From positions 1-64,000 of the forward strand of contig JAMKCH010078773.1 in the NCBI GenBank assembly GCA_023653785.1: DNA of 64,000 bases, in the 5' to 3' direction. The position numbers and the translations under genes are program-made. Shown here one piece after another: positions 25,348 through 36,904 of the stretch (positions within the stretch are counted from its first letter, which is position 1; the number at the start of each line of letters is the position of its first letter). The notes beneath the pieces are model-generated. The model did no database searches. It was not told where the DNA came from and saw only the letters and a program-made list of their open reading frames with translations. Origin of the DNA: Ophioderma brevispina (lineage: Eukaryota; Echinodermata; Ophiuroidea; Amphilepidida; Ophiodermatidae).

Positions 25348-25704
25348 TTAAAGACACTATCAGTGATTTGCTAAATCGGCAAATCGAAAAAATCATCAAA
25401 AATCAGATTTTTACATGTATGTAACAAGTACAGGTATCCTAACATACTCTGCAAATGATAAGACCAGAAGCAACCTAATAAGGACAGAATCCGAGATTTT
25501 AGTCATTACTGTCCGTTCGGACACTTACTACAACACGTAATTGAATGGAGAATCGTATCTTGGAACACTGCCGTTTTCTTCCTTTTCTGTCAATTCTACA
25601 GCTGGAAAAGGTAACTTAAATGAGAATTCTACAGACTTATCCTTCACTTTGAAGCTATTCCTGCACATTTCAAATATTTTTCAAATCACTGATAGTGTCT
25701 TTAA
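25348..25704. mobile_element. TTAA-target MITE, 'agacactatcagtgatttg' ends
   Basis: TTAA at 25348-25351 and at 25701-25704 bound an element whose ends, AGACACTATCAGTGATTTG and its inverse, match over about 19 bp. The interior has no coding capacity. TTAA duplication is typical of piggyBac-like elements. Distinct in sequence from the TTAA elements at 54601, 59410 and 60775. Confidence 0.8.
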
Positions 25705-26184
25705 GCTTTTGCAAAAACATAAGATATAGGCCCCTGCCTGCGTCTTTTTTGATCCAATTTTACTGATCTGAAAGTATTTCTCCTTTGTTCACAACTTCCA
25801 ACAAGTGTAGGCCTATGCATCACTCACACACTTCCACTGCGCTTGTTGTGCATATATTATTTATTATTAGTTAGCAAGGTAGAAAGACCTGCCTACTCAT
25901 TACTGATCAGAATATATAAATCTCAATATTGTGTTAAAATGGTCTTATGGCGATGTTATGAAGAAAACATAGTCGCTGCACTTGTACCATTACTCGATGT
26001 CATCCCACAATCTTTCATTGTTAGAGAAATGGGTCACATGGTTGATTTTTGATCAACATTGCCTTTGGAAGAGGGGGAATAATTTCTTGTGGAATGAATG
26101 ATGACAAAATTGTTTTCTTATTGCCTGTATGTTTGACCAGTGTTCCAGTGTTTGAGTCAGGTTTTACTCATTCCTACCTAGTAG

Positions 26185-26593
26185 GGCATTTACACTGGGC
26201 AAAAGTCTTCATCGAATTCATTTAGGTCGTAATCAAATTCATTTCTGTTATAAGTGTAAACAGGTACAGTCGTAATTTGGACGCAATACAAAAAGTTGAA
26301 TTTCAACGATGATCATCATTCATTTGAGGTGAATTTCAATAAGTCATAATTGTATATTACGACTTTTGTGAGTGTAAACAAAAGTTGTTATCGATATAAA
26401 GTTTACCAAGCATGATGCCTGACTCGAGGCCGTACACTTCTGGCCTCTCACCAAGCAAACACGTAATTCATATTTTTGAATGCGAATTCAAAATCAGTGT
26501 AAGTGTAAACAACTATAACATGAATTAATTTATGCTTATCCTCATTGAAAAAAAAAGTGAATTTGATAAAAACTTTTGCTGAGTGTAAACACC
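26185..26593. mobile_element. ~409-bp TIR element, 'gtgtttacact' ends
   Basis: Left GGGCATTTACACTGGGCAAA and the inverse of the right end GGTGTTTACACTCAGCAAAA agree over about 35 bp with a few changes. Further 'agtgtaaac' words occur inside (about 26251, 26372 and 26502), so the terminal motif is repeated internally. I could not define a target duplication. Confidence 0.65.
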
Positions 26594-26870
26594 ATATTTG
26601 AAAGCCTAGGAAGTGTTGAGTGGGGGGTAAATGTTGACAGGAAATACAAAAACACCTGGATATTTAATATCTTGTTGTCAAGCCATTACTGACCATGACC
26701 GCTAACTTTTCATGGCTGGGTTATGAAGCCATTTTAACTTGGGGAAAGGGGAGAGCATTGACCTTAGCAAGGTCGGCAAGGGTTACAGCTGTGCATGTCT
26801 GGGTGTTAAACTGGGGCAGTTTTAAAGTTCATTTCCTGTGAAGCACTGAGTGCTTGATGACTCCTTAGAG

Positions 26871-27030
26871 CAGGGGTTCTCAATTATATTAGTTGAAGGG
26901 CCAGAGAATGCCCAACACATTTGAAAGTTCCCTATTTGAGGGCCAAATACACCTGAAATTCTTATGTTTCCTTTGTATTTTAGATCAAGTCGAGGGCCAA
27001 AAACCAATGGTTGGCGGGCCGGAACCCCTG
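26871..27030. mobile_element. hAT-type MITE with perfect 8-bp target duplication
   Basis: CCTTAGAG occurs at 26863-26870 and again at 27031-27038. Between them lies a 160-bp element starting CAGGGGTTCTCAA and ending GGAACCCCTG. The CAGGGGTTCTCAA end and 8-bp duplication are typical of hAT elements of the Charlie type. No coding capacity. Confidence 0.85.
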
Positions 27031-27120
27031 CCTTAGAGACTCCAAAAAGTAATTTTGCTGGATTATGCTGAGCAGGGAAATAATAAAAACAGCTATTTGA
27101 TGGCAAAATGAGTTATTACT

Positions 27121-27393
27121 CAGAGGGTGTATTGAGTCCATCCCACAATGCATCCATTTAGGGAAATTTCAACTCAATAAGGTCATGTGATCCCACAAAA
27201 ATCCCATTCTAAATACATAAAACCCTGACTTTTACACTCATTTTAGCCCACAAAATACTAGTAATTTTTATCATGAAATGTTTTGTGGTCCTTAAACTTC
27301 TTGTGCACTTTTTATAAGTATTGACATGTGTTTAGTACAGTACAGTGTAGGCCCGTTTCAATGCATTATGGGATTGGTTCAAAATCCCCTCTG
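27121..27393. mobile_element. hAT-type MITE, copy 1 of the 'cagagggtgt' family
   Basis: GTTATTACT is found at 27112-27120 and 27394-27402. The element starts CAGAGGGTGTATTGA and ends TCAAAATCCCCTCTG. The inner ends include 'cccacaatgca' and 'tgcattatggga'. The second copy, at 51208-51497, has its own separate target duplication, which confirms both boundaries. Confidence 0.85.
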
Positions 27394-27402
27394 GTTATTA
27401 CT

Positions 27403-28397
27403 GGACAATGATCAAAATTTTCATAACATACTCAAGCACGACATTAAATTTGATTGGTTTGCAAGTCAAAAGCCAAGGGGGTACTAACCTTTGACCTTAA
27501 TTTGGAGGTATGGTAGTGGCAATCAAGACCCTGATTCAGGACTCTTCTGTAGTTCTTGCACAAATAGTTTATAAACCTAAACCTAACTCTAATCTTAACA
27601 CTAGACCATTATCCTACTAGGCTAGTGCTAACCCTAATCCTGAGCCTATCAAATCCTAGCTAGAATTTTGTGATCATGGTTTAGGCCTACATGAAACTGA
27701 AAGTCAAAAAGGTTTTTTAGACACACATTTTGAGTCACCCTCAAGATTTAGTTGCAAAGCCAACAGTTGCACACTCCTATTTTGGCTCAGTTCACCTCCT
27801 GAAATTGGTCACATTTTAGGTTTTGAACATCTTACTACTTCAAAAAAAATCATCACCCTAGCCCATGTTAGCACTGAACAGCTCTAGAACCCAAACCAAA
27901 GTTGATAGATCATCTAAAAACCATAAGGGTCATTCAATTCTTTTTTTTTTCAAATTGGATTTTCTCCCAAAGTTATATTCCTATATAATTTAAGCTAGAC
28001 CACTGACCAAGTTGCCTGCTGATGGTGTATTTGGTCATTGAATTATGTCCAGGATGTTGAGATTATGTGATCTTGTAGTAGTAATATTAATAACCAGCAA
28101 AGCTCTCTAACAGCTAGTTGTATTATTTTGTTAAATCATATGCCCTAAATGTGGAATATTGGGCTATAGTTATTTCACAGCTGTTTGACCCAGTGCAAAT
28201 GCTCTTTTATTTGTCATTTTGAGCAATGGCGGCACAATTTTGACTACTGATATAAGAAGGGAGCTATTACTTCTGCAAAAATCAGAAAAATTCATTGTTT
28301 GAAATCTTGCCTTTTAGGCCTACAAAGGTCATGATTTCTATGTTATAGCATCCTCTATATGTCCATTTTCCATAGAAGTGTAAACTAGATTAGGCCA
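27403..28397. other. no gene seen
   Basis: AT-rich DNA with no inverted ends or splice-bounded frames that I can defend. If the minus-strand exon at 28398-28641 is terminal, the 3' untranslated region would lie here. Confidence 0.5.
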
Positions 28398-28641
28398 TTA
28401 TTGAATTCCATTGTGAATGTCTAGGCAACACCAGGGCCCCATGGTCCAGCCTTCGGTGTCACACCTTCGCACGTCCTCTGCGGCCAAGGAATACCATAGA
28501 TGAGATAACTCTCCTTGGGGCACATGTCTTGAATATCTGTCCAGTACTGTTATGGCTACCGCTGTAGCTGTACCACTGTGTTCCAAATGAAATCGGTACT
28601 TTCTGAGAAATTGAACACTTTGTAGTTCTTCACTTTCTTCT
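28398..28641 (-). CDS. candidate protein-coding exon, unknown protein
   Basis: On the minus strand a pyrimidine/AT tract ending 'ttaatttatag' forms a 3' splice site just before 28641. The frame then reads EESEELQSVQ, FLRKYRFHLEHSGTATAVAI, TVLDRYSRHVPQGELSH, LWYSLAAEDVRR and continues to a stop at 28398. Composition is mixed and balanced, with charged and aromatic residues, and GC is raised compared with its surroundings, as for an exon. A possible donor (gcgaag|gtgtga) would end it at 28465, giving 177 nt; otherwise it is a terminal exon ending ...DIHNGIQ. No neighbouring exon is found within the window. I do not recognise the family. Confidence 0.4.
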
Positions 28642-29253
28642 CTATAAATTAAAATAATTAACTGGGTTAATTTAAAACTACCCATATTTAGCTTCTAGCA
28701 TTATAGTGGGAAAGAAGTTGATGGCCAACTTGGTTTTGCAGGTGAGATGAGAAAATACAAGGTTCTAATGATATTAAAAATCTCAGATTTGATGGGTTGA
28801 GTGGTGGTGTAGTCCGAGGATTGAGTCCCCCCTTTTTAAACCAGAGCAATATTTTATGTAATACATTGTTTATGTAATACATTGTTTAAATGAATTAACA
28901 CAAACCCCTTTTGCTATTTTAGGGGGGAACCACTCGTGACATGGGCTGTACACATGCTTGACCAAAAAAAAACAAAACAAAACAAAAAAAAACAAGTAAA
29001 AGGGTTGTTTTTATGATCAGGCAAATAATGCGGTCTAAAAACAATAATTTTCAAGAAAAGGGGTCATTTTCTGAAGTGGTCAACTTGTTTAGGGTATTTT
29101 TGTTAAAAATCATAAATTAGGTCCAAAAGGGGTGCATTTTAAAAGTTTTTTCATTAACCAAGACTTGTTTAGGGGTAGTTTTGCTGGTAGGGTATTTTGC
29201 TATAATGGGTAAATGTTACTTTATGTTGGAGGATTCCAAGATAGGAATAACTT
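28642..29253. other. no gene seen; degenerate repeat with A-rich tract
   Basis: 28963-28998 is an A-rich simple repeat (aaaac type). 28990-29215 repeats the theme 'ggggtcattttc...ttgtttaggg', similar in style to 32570-32960. If the exon at 28398-28641 is real, the upstream intron on the minus strand starts here. Confidence 0.5.
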
Positions 29254-29438
29254 CAGGGGCGTCTATTTTTCCAGAAAATCAGAATTGTTCCCCCTCCTTG
29301 CCACATTTTATCCCAATTCTTCCCCAAAATTTAACATTGGTTCCAATCATCAATCCATAAAATTCTTCCCCAAATGACCATAGAGACAAAACCTATTCCC
29401 CCACCTCAGGGACAAATAATGGAGAATAGACACCCCTG
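29254..29438. mobile_element. hAT-type MITE, 8-bp target duplication (7/8)
   Basis: The element starts CAGGGGCGTCTATTTTTCC and ends GGAGAATAGACACCCCTG. It is flanked by AATAACTT (29246-29253) and TATAACTT (29439-29446). The 185-bp interior is C- and A-rich with no coding capacity. Confidence 0.8.
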
Positions 29439-30495
29439 TATAACTTAGAGGGCTGCATGAGTATCAAATAACCCAAATGATACATGATAATATTGAACCC
29501 AACACTTAAAGCAAGCATAGATTATTACAAAAAATTATCTGAAGAATTTTGTTGACTAAGCTTCCACAATCAATTTCAAGACCATTATTATATTAAGTGT
29601 TTTTATGCACTACCATTCTGTTCAGCTCAGGGAGGGTTGCATCATGATGTAATTGTGTTGTGCCCATTTCACAACCGAACAAACTATAGGAGGTGATTTA
29701 CCATCCCACCCATAGTTGTATAAGCCAAAAAGTCAAGCCCAAGGGCAACACATTTTGAAAGCACATGTGGATAATTATAGTCCTTTCAGAAATTGGCATT
29801 TAACCACTGGCGATTATTAGAAAATGGGTGACACGTGTGTGTGAGGTTTGAAGGGGTTAGTGACATTGGGCGTTCTTTGTGAGTTGAAGCATGGATATAT
29901 TTTGTCCATGGATGAAATAAATATACAAGGCCTACTAGCGATAGATTTTGATCTTGAGTGTAGGACATTGTAATTTTGTTATAGTAGACAATGCTAGATA
30001 GGTCGTTAAAGTTACTTTATATGAAGTTAGGGCTTGGCAGTATGATTTGCATCAGTAGAATTAGGTTTTGTTCGCAAAATAGGTGTTTGAGTTCCAATTG
30101 GCTTAATCTAAGATCAGGGATCTAAGATTAAAGGGGTACTAGGGCCGGGGCACTGTAAGATCATCAGCCTCATCCCCACAGCCTCGCCCAAATGAACTCC
30201 AGATTTTTGTGTCACTGAAAACCTCCCACAATAACCTATATTAGCATGTTTAGTTTTGATAATTCTTTTCTTTTGAAAGAAATCAACAACAATAAAAATA
30301 AAAAAAAAATTAGGGTAATGGCTGCCATTTGTCAGTTGTGTTCTTACTAAGTGTTATACATGCCAAATCTAACACCTGGCAGCTATTGCAGATGGGGGCC
30401 TTTTTGCCCTAAACCCTTGAAATATTTGGTTACCTACATCACTTCCTGTTAAGCTTTTACACAGTGTCCTAGGGGACTGGTGTGGGCCTACTCTA
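29439..30495. other. no gene seen
   Basis: AT-rich single-copy-looking DNA. No supported exon, element end or RNA gene. Confidence 0.5.
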
Positions 30496-31560
30496 CAGGG
30501 TGTCCCAGAATGATTAGTACCCATCGATACCCAAAATGTTTTATTTTTTTTCCATAGAAAATCAATAATATTAGGTAAGTTGGTTTAATATCCAACTTCA
30601 TTATACTGTAACCTTTCATAAGAATTTTTGAATCATAAAAATCGGACTAACCAAAGTGAAAATACACTTAATTGTGTTAGAGATGCTGATTTCATCCTTT
30701 GGGCTAAGTGAAAAAAATGTATGTGTACTTTTACCCTCTTCCTGGCAAGCTTTTTTACAACATGCTTAGTCCCTTCGGGAATTCGTTATTAAACATTCAA
30801 AACGTGTGATTGTGGTACCAATAGAGAGCTGTGGTCTTACGTTTTCCTTCGATACCAAAATGAGTACTAATATGCCCAGTACGACGTCAAAATGATGTCA
30901 TAAACCTCGCTAGACAGTAAAGCTCAGTGGCCACACAAGCATTAGGCCTATTATATACTATTTTGGTACTTTTCTGCAGAGTAAAGCACTAAAACTCTCT
31001 GTATGTATATAAAAGCTGTCTTTTGCCATGATTTAGAGCCAAACCCTAAAAAAATTTGATAGTCCTAATATTTTGGTGCAAAAATTGAATTTTTCGCCTA
31101 TTGTGCACTGCGTTTTTGAAAATTGACCAATTTTTGGCTGGCCTAATTGTCTTTATGACGTCACTGTGATCCATAAGGGTATGCTGGTACTTATCTTGGT
31201 ATCAAGGGAAAGAGAATGATCATAAGCTATCTATTGGTACCAAAATCAAAAGTATCAATGCTTAGTAAGATATTTTCCGAAAGAGGATAATGTGATGCCA
31301 AAAAGGTCCCCCTTGGTAAGTCGAGGGATCACAACACATACAGTTTTTTTTCACTTAGCCCAAAGCACCTCTAACACAATTAAGTGTATTTTCACTTTGG
31401 TTTAGTCCGATTTTTATGATTCAAAATTCTTATGAAAGGGTTACGAGTATAATGAAAGTTGGATATTAAACCAGTGTCCTTACCTTACTGTTATTGTGTT
31501 CCTATTGAAAAAAATAAAACATTTGGGTCTCGATGGGTACTAATCAGTCTGGGACCCCTG
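30496..31560. mobile_element. 1.06-kb near-palindromic element, TA target
   Basis: Starts CAGGGTGTCCCAGAATGATT and ends with the inverse of CAGGGGTCCCAGACTGATTA, with TA on both sides (30494-30495, 31561-31562). The inverted arms run from about 30496-30910 and 31145-31560: the outer ~215 bp match closely, then weaker symmetry, then a second strong block around 'ggtaccaatagagagctgtgg' / 'ctatctattggtacc'. The loop is about 230 bp. It encodes no protein and is a strong hairpin former. The ends resemble those of 58574-59015. Confidence 0.8.
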
Positions 31561-31562
31561 TA

Positions 31563-34280
31563 CATAATTGCATACTATTAAAGGGACAAATCTGATTATC
31601 TGAAGCTTCAGATTGATCCTCTTAGGTAACCACCTTAAGCACAAAAATATGATATTTTAAGAGTCTTTAAAACTGTACGATAAAAAGCCCCGATATTTTG
31701 CTACATAGATTTTGTTATTATAATTATTCGTCTCCTATCATGAAAATATTTTTAAAAAGTGTGATGTTTCCTGTTATTCTTGGCCAACTGGCGCATCAGA
31801 TCTGACACTTTAGTGAGTGAACTTTTTACAACAGAGCTGCACTCTTGTGGAATAATTTTCAATAGTCTCAATTCTTAATCAGTTTAAACATGCTCTTATT
31901 TTATTTATACTTGAAGTAATGTGTATTACAAATTACTCACAATCATCTTTAAAAGTGCTTGTTCCTATTTATTTGTATTGTGTCTCCTACTTGATATGAG
32001 AGAGCCTGGCACTTGCACATACCCCAATCAAGTACCGTGGAAACGAACTTGTGCGGTTTTATGGTAGATGCATACGCATGTTTTGCATAGCCCTATTCAC
32101 TACTGTTCTAATATTGATGGTTAACCACTAAAACTGCGTTTTTTGCTTATATCTTGGAATGAAATTGATTTGAGCTCAAGATTTCAGGACGACAATGAGA
32201 AAAATACGGCCTTTCATCGAATCAAAATTGATACTACTTTCCGGTGAAATCGGGGGTCCCAAACGATCGGAACAACGCACCTTTAAGTAACCTAACATTG
32301 TGCGCTGCATTATCAGGGCATTCTTGGAATGCATTGCTGTAGTCCATTTCTCTACCTTTGTGACAAGGTCATAACTTGAGACGCAGCTTTTATGAATGCA
32401 CACATCAAGATAGCCATCTTTTTGTGTGCGTGTAAAAACGCTGGTCACTTTAAGTATTTGCGTTTGCGCGCGCGTTTACTGATGGCGACCATTAAAACTT
32501 GTGCTGACAACACTGCACAGAGTGGGGGAACCCAGGGGGGGGCAGTTTTATTCAAAGGTCGATATGATGTTTGAACATAGACTTCCGAATGCACCCATAA
32601 ACAAGTATTTCCACCGACCCTTTAAAAACATACCCTAAACAAGCATTTTTGTCTGTTTGTTTGCCTACTCATATACAAGTCTTTTTGTCAGTTTTTGCCA
32701 CCCTAAAACAAGAAAGCAATGCAGTTGTGTTGAAAATACCTTATTATCTGGTCTTTGCTACACTTTGCTTACTCCAAAATTACAATATTTTTGATAATTT
32801 TTGATGCTTGCGTACATCCCCAATTTCAGTGGTAGAAAAAACATACCTTTTTTTTTCCATATTTTGCGGTTTTTTGACACCCTTATAATGCGCCTACATC
32901 GCTTGTTGGAAAAACGAGACCCTTTTGACACGTTTTCTTGTTCCAGCATCATATCCACCTTTTAATACAAGTGCCCCCCCCCCCCCCCCCCTTTAGGAAA
33001 TGGGAGTATAGACACTGAATGTTGCTACTCTGACTCTGAATAAGATTCTCAATAAATAATGAAATGCATATTACATTTTGTACTAACTAGATGCACCAAC
33101 GATATCAGCAGAATCAACTATACAGTAATCGTATAAGTGTTAGGGTTTATGAGAAGAGTAATTAATGCCAATGAAAAGCTAATTCTGAGTATTTCTGGAG
33201 TTACCTTTGCTTTATATTTGGTTACTTTTACTGTAATTCCCCCAAAACCTCACAATTCGTAGCTTAAAATACTGTACTAAAATTTGACCCAGTCCTTACC
33301 ACAGAAGCTCTTCTATCCCCAATCCAACCACTTACAAACTATAAAATGTACTAACGTCCCTAATAGTTGTCCAGCTGGAACTGGCTTGTTTCTGGGCTCA
33401 TTGGGCTTAATTTCCCTGCGTTTTTGTCGGCTTTTTGTTTTTAATGGTTAGTGAGGGAAGTCCCTTTCTTTTGGGAAATGGGATCAAAGGATTCCCCTCT
33501 TAATGGTGTGGCGGGACTCCAACAAATTTTAATCCAAATTGATTTGTAGGTTTAAATTAGTTTGTAGTGAGACGTTTGCCTTCAGGTCACCAGGTGTAGT
33601 AATTATTTCCTGTAATTTTGGTAAATGTTTTAAAGGCCCAGAAGAACAATGTTGCAGTACTAACTCTGAATTCTTGAAAATACAGCTGTAATTTTGGGAT
33701 TGAAAACCCTCCGGATCACTATGGCATATCTTAGGAGGAGAGAATTGACCTTAAACCCATGGCATTTAGAAGTTTCAATTTCTGATTGGTTCTCAGATGC
33801 CTTTGTTATGTAATCAACCAATCAGAAGCACTTACCTACCACACCATTCTTATGTTGTTTCTCTGATTGGCTCAATAAGTGATTCACCCTTCTTTTGTAC
33901 CCATATGGTGATAAAGTCTACATGATGTTTAAACAAATATAATTCAATGATGATGACTCATAACCTAAAATTAGATCTTACTTTGGTATAGTTGAAGACC
34001 TCAGTAAAGCTCAGCGTTAAAAATATGGCCCAAGATGTCGGGTTCTTGTACACATGAAATTTTTATTCAGCTATTAACAATTCTCACAGACTGCGCTGGA
34101 CTATTTCAACACATTGTGCATGGTTTTGTCTTGCTTGCTTCAAAAAACGATTCATGCTTTTTTAACCTATGGATTCGGCTTTTAAAAAAAAAAAAATTTG
34201 GGTGAAAGCTCTCATTCCATTGTTCCTGTGCATGGCACTTTTGCACTGTATCGCAAAATACAGACAAACCCCACTTTTTT
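31563..34280. other. no gene seen; several degenerate repeats
   Basis: 32570-32960 is a diverged repeat with recurring 'acaagt'/'accctaaacaag' words and ends in about 20 C (32972-32991). 32400-32480 is a small CpG-bearing patch. 33780-33880 has three CCAAT-type words (ctgattgg or its inverse) within ~90 bp. No exon could be supported. Confidence 0.5.
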
Positions 34281-34861
34281 GTGTCGCCTGCCCTAAGGCA
34301 GGAAGACACATAGGGATCACTTTGTCCACTGTTGATGTTTGTTGTTGATGTCTGTTGTTGTTGATGATGTCTGTTGTGAAAAAGGGTTAACATTTGCCTG
34401 TAATATCCTCATACTTTGATGGATTTAAACCAAACTTGGGTCACAGGTGCAACATAGCATCTCCCACTTTTTGATGAGGTCAAAGGTCACATGCCAAGGT
34501 CAAAGGTCATGTGAGGTCAAGTTGTAAAATAGGCTGAAAATGTAAAATTGACCTCATTTGAAAGTTGAAGTTCAATTGGACCCAAACTTGAATCATAGGT
34601 GCAACATGGGATCCCTCATTTGTTGATGAGGTCAAAGGTCGCATACCAAGGTCAAAGGTCAAGTTGTAAAATAGGCTGAAAATGTAAAATTGACCTCATT
34701 TGAAAGTTGAAGTTCAATTGGACCCAAACTTGAATCATAGGTGCAACATGAGATCCCTCATTTGTTGATGAGGTCAAAGGTCACATGTCAAGGTCAAAGG
34801 TTATGTTAGGCCTATCATTCACTAACCGCGACGGCAGGCGACACAAGCGGTCCGAGGACCG
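34281..34861. mobile_element. pearl/HINE-like element with ~147-bp core repeats
   Basis: It begins with a terminal hairpin, GTGTCGCCTGCC ctaa GGCAGG..GACAC, followed by a 'tgttgttgatg' microsatellite (34325-34378). Then come two complete and one partial copies of a ~147-bp core (about 34431-34515, 34516-34663, 34664-34815). The right end has 'ggcaggcgacac' and a small hairpin 'gcggtccgaggaccg'. Hairpin, microsatellite and tandem core in that order resemble pearl-type or Helentron-derived elements of marine invertebrates; this is inference. No protein encoded. Confidence 0.6.
34477..34803 (+). promoter_or_regulatory. array of six DR1-type nuclear-receptor half-site pairs
   Basis: AGGTCA-A-AGGTCA, a perfect direct repeat with 1-bp spacing, is seen at 34477-34489, 34497-34509, 34649-34661 and 34771-34783. 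One-mismatch versions are at 34629-34641 and 34791-34803. DR1 is the known binding form for RXR, HNF4 and COUP-TF class receptors. The pairs lie about 20 bp apart inside the core repeats of the element. Similar imperfect pairs occur at 46399-46435. Whether any receptor binds is unknown. Confidence 0.6.
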
Positions 34862-35588
34862 ATTTTTTTATTTACCTTTCTGTATAAAATTAGCAATACC
34901 CTAAAATTTTATAGTGCATGCACAGATACATCTCCCTTACAAATTTACTTGTATGGGCAGATACATCTTCCTTACAAATAAGAGTTCACAAGATTTCAAT
35001 AGCACACCACCCATTTATATTTCTTGGAAAAAATCAGTTCTGTTTTATACTCCTTTTGTAGTTCTTCTATATTTTCTGCATCAGTTTCACAATTCAGTGC
35101 TGTATTTGCATTACCTATAGTGTGTTCACTATAAGATGAAACATATGACCATTGCACTAGTACTAGATAAGACCAAGGTCATAATGTAACCCTAAGGTAA
35201 TACTAATTACTATGGTAGCTATAGTGTATCTTGGCACAACTTGAAGCATCTCCTCTGACAAAATGTGCAGAATTTAAGTGATTTTTAGGGTCATTTTCCA
35301 CATTTATACACTGAATAAGGTATAGCAGCATCTTGTTTGTCATTCCACTGTAAGGGGCAAGTTATATAAGTCATAAGGGGCTGTGGTTAAAACATGGTTA
35401 AATAAAGCAATCTGCAGTGAAACAGTCATTTCCTCCTTCCTGCCTTTAATTCGTGCATGGTTCAGTAACCATGGTAACAATTAGGTCTTCCATTATACAG
35501 GCAAAATGCTGTTTCAACAATTTTCAAAAATGGCTGCTAAGGGATGAACCATATATTGAGGGTATGGAAGTTTGGGTCATGCCGATTT
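34862..35588. other. no gene seen
   Basis: AT-rich DNA between two pearl-like elements. No supported exon or element end. Confidence 0.5.
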
Positions 35589-35636
35589 TTGTCTCGCCTG
35601 AACTTTGTTCGGCAGAGACTTAGTAATCACTTTTCT

Positions 35637-35670
<34 letters not shown>

Positions 35671-36890
35671 CTGTCCGCCCGTCTGTCTGTCTGTCTGTCA
35701 TGCTGACTGTGTGCCTGACGTCCGCTTGTTCAAGGTTTGTGTACGAGTTATCTGGAGATTCCGAAGGGCTATGATGATGAACTTGGTGGAAGAAGCGGGT
35801 CAACGAGTTCTCGACCTACCTGATTAGGATTTTTGGCCGTTAAAATATGCCAACTTAAAGGATATAATTCATAAATTAACAAAAATTTTCCTGCAAGGCT
35901 TGTTGTGTACAAGTTTTCTGGATGTCCGTAGGCGTTATGATGATGTTTGGGTAACTTGGGGGATGGGAGCAGGCTGGAGAGTCTCGAAATGATGAGATTT
36001 CGGGCGTTTGTCGGGCAAATTAAGTAGGCAAATGAGCTCTTAATTAATATGCAAAATACAATAACAGCGTTAATGCTTTTATAATTTTGAAACGGTACAT
36101 CGGATACCAAAAGTCCTTCACTGCATGAAAGCCTATCTGGTGCGCATCTTTTTTGCAATTGAAAGTGTGTGTGTATGCGGCTTCGGTATGCAAATGAGCG
36201 CTAATTAAATATGCGAATTACTGTATCTCTGAAAACAGGATGCGATAGGCAAAAAATTCCTCACTACATGAAAGAGTACTATGTCATGCATCTTTTATGT
36301 GAATCATAATTTGGTCAAAGTGGCATTTTGGCGTATTAAAAGATGCTAATTTAAGTGTCTTCTAATTTGCCTAATTAAGAAAAAAAAGGCTTGTGTCAGT
36401 TTCAGGAGAGTTCCGTAAGGCGTGGTTATATCATGGATGTTGACCTTGTGGAAAGGAAGAGGGCTGAAGAGTTCTCGACATGATTAGATTTTGGGCCCAT
36501 TTCGGGCAAATTAAGTATGCAAAATGAGCTAATTACTATGCACAAAACATCACGTAATTGCTTATTAATTTTGAATACGGTACATCGGATAACAAAATTC
36601 CTTCACTGCATGAGAGCTATATTATGTTGCGCATCTTGTGTGCCATTGAAAGTCAGTGTGAGATATGCGGATCAGGTATGTATAAATGAGCTAATTAAAT
36701 ATGCATTATTGTTTGTTATCGCTGAAATGGTACATAGGGATAGGCAAAAAATATTCAACCACCATGAAAGACTTAGTCTGGCATTCACTTTTGTGTGAAT
36801 CATAATTAGGTCAAAGTGCATGTGGGCATTAAAGGGGCATTTTGTGTTAAATTGACCTAATTAACTATGCGCAGTGCTGTATAGCTGAAA
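35589..36890. mobile_element. pearl/HINE-like element with (tctg)n and ~490-bp core units
   Basis: Starts with a hairpin-like 'gtctcgcctgaac...ggcagagac', followed by a TCTG microsatellite (35634-35700). The interior has recurring units beginning 'ttgtgta(c/a)...tctggag...tccg' at about 35735, 35899 and 36391; the last two are followed by the same sequence with 'gcaaatgagct(c)aatta', 'acggtacatcggata' and 'ccttcactgcatga'. Many 'ctaattaa' and 'atgca' words. Its end abuts the G-rich block. No coding frame. Confidence 0.6.
35634..35700 (+). repeat. (TCTG)n microsatellite
   Basis: About 16 TCTG/TCCG tetramers in a row with a few C-for-T changes. It is part of the element at 35589-36890. Confidence 0.9.
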
Positions 36891-36904
36891 CAGACATTGG
36901 ATAT

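Noticed and set aside
33780..33880. Three CCAAT-type words as a promoter
   Set aside because: No CpG rise, start codon or exon follows; similar 'ctgattgg' words occur elsewhere (for example 8720) inside repeats.
36517..36798. 93-codon plus frame
   Set aside because: It lies inside the tandem core of the pearl-like element at 35589-36890, and the equivalent part of the preceding unit is not open.
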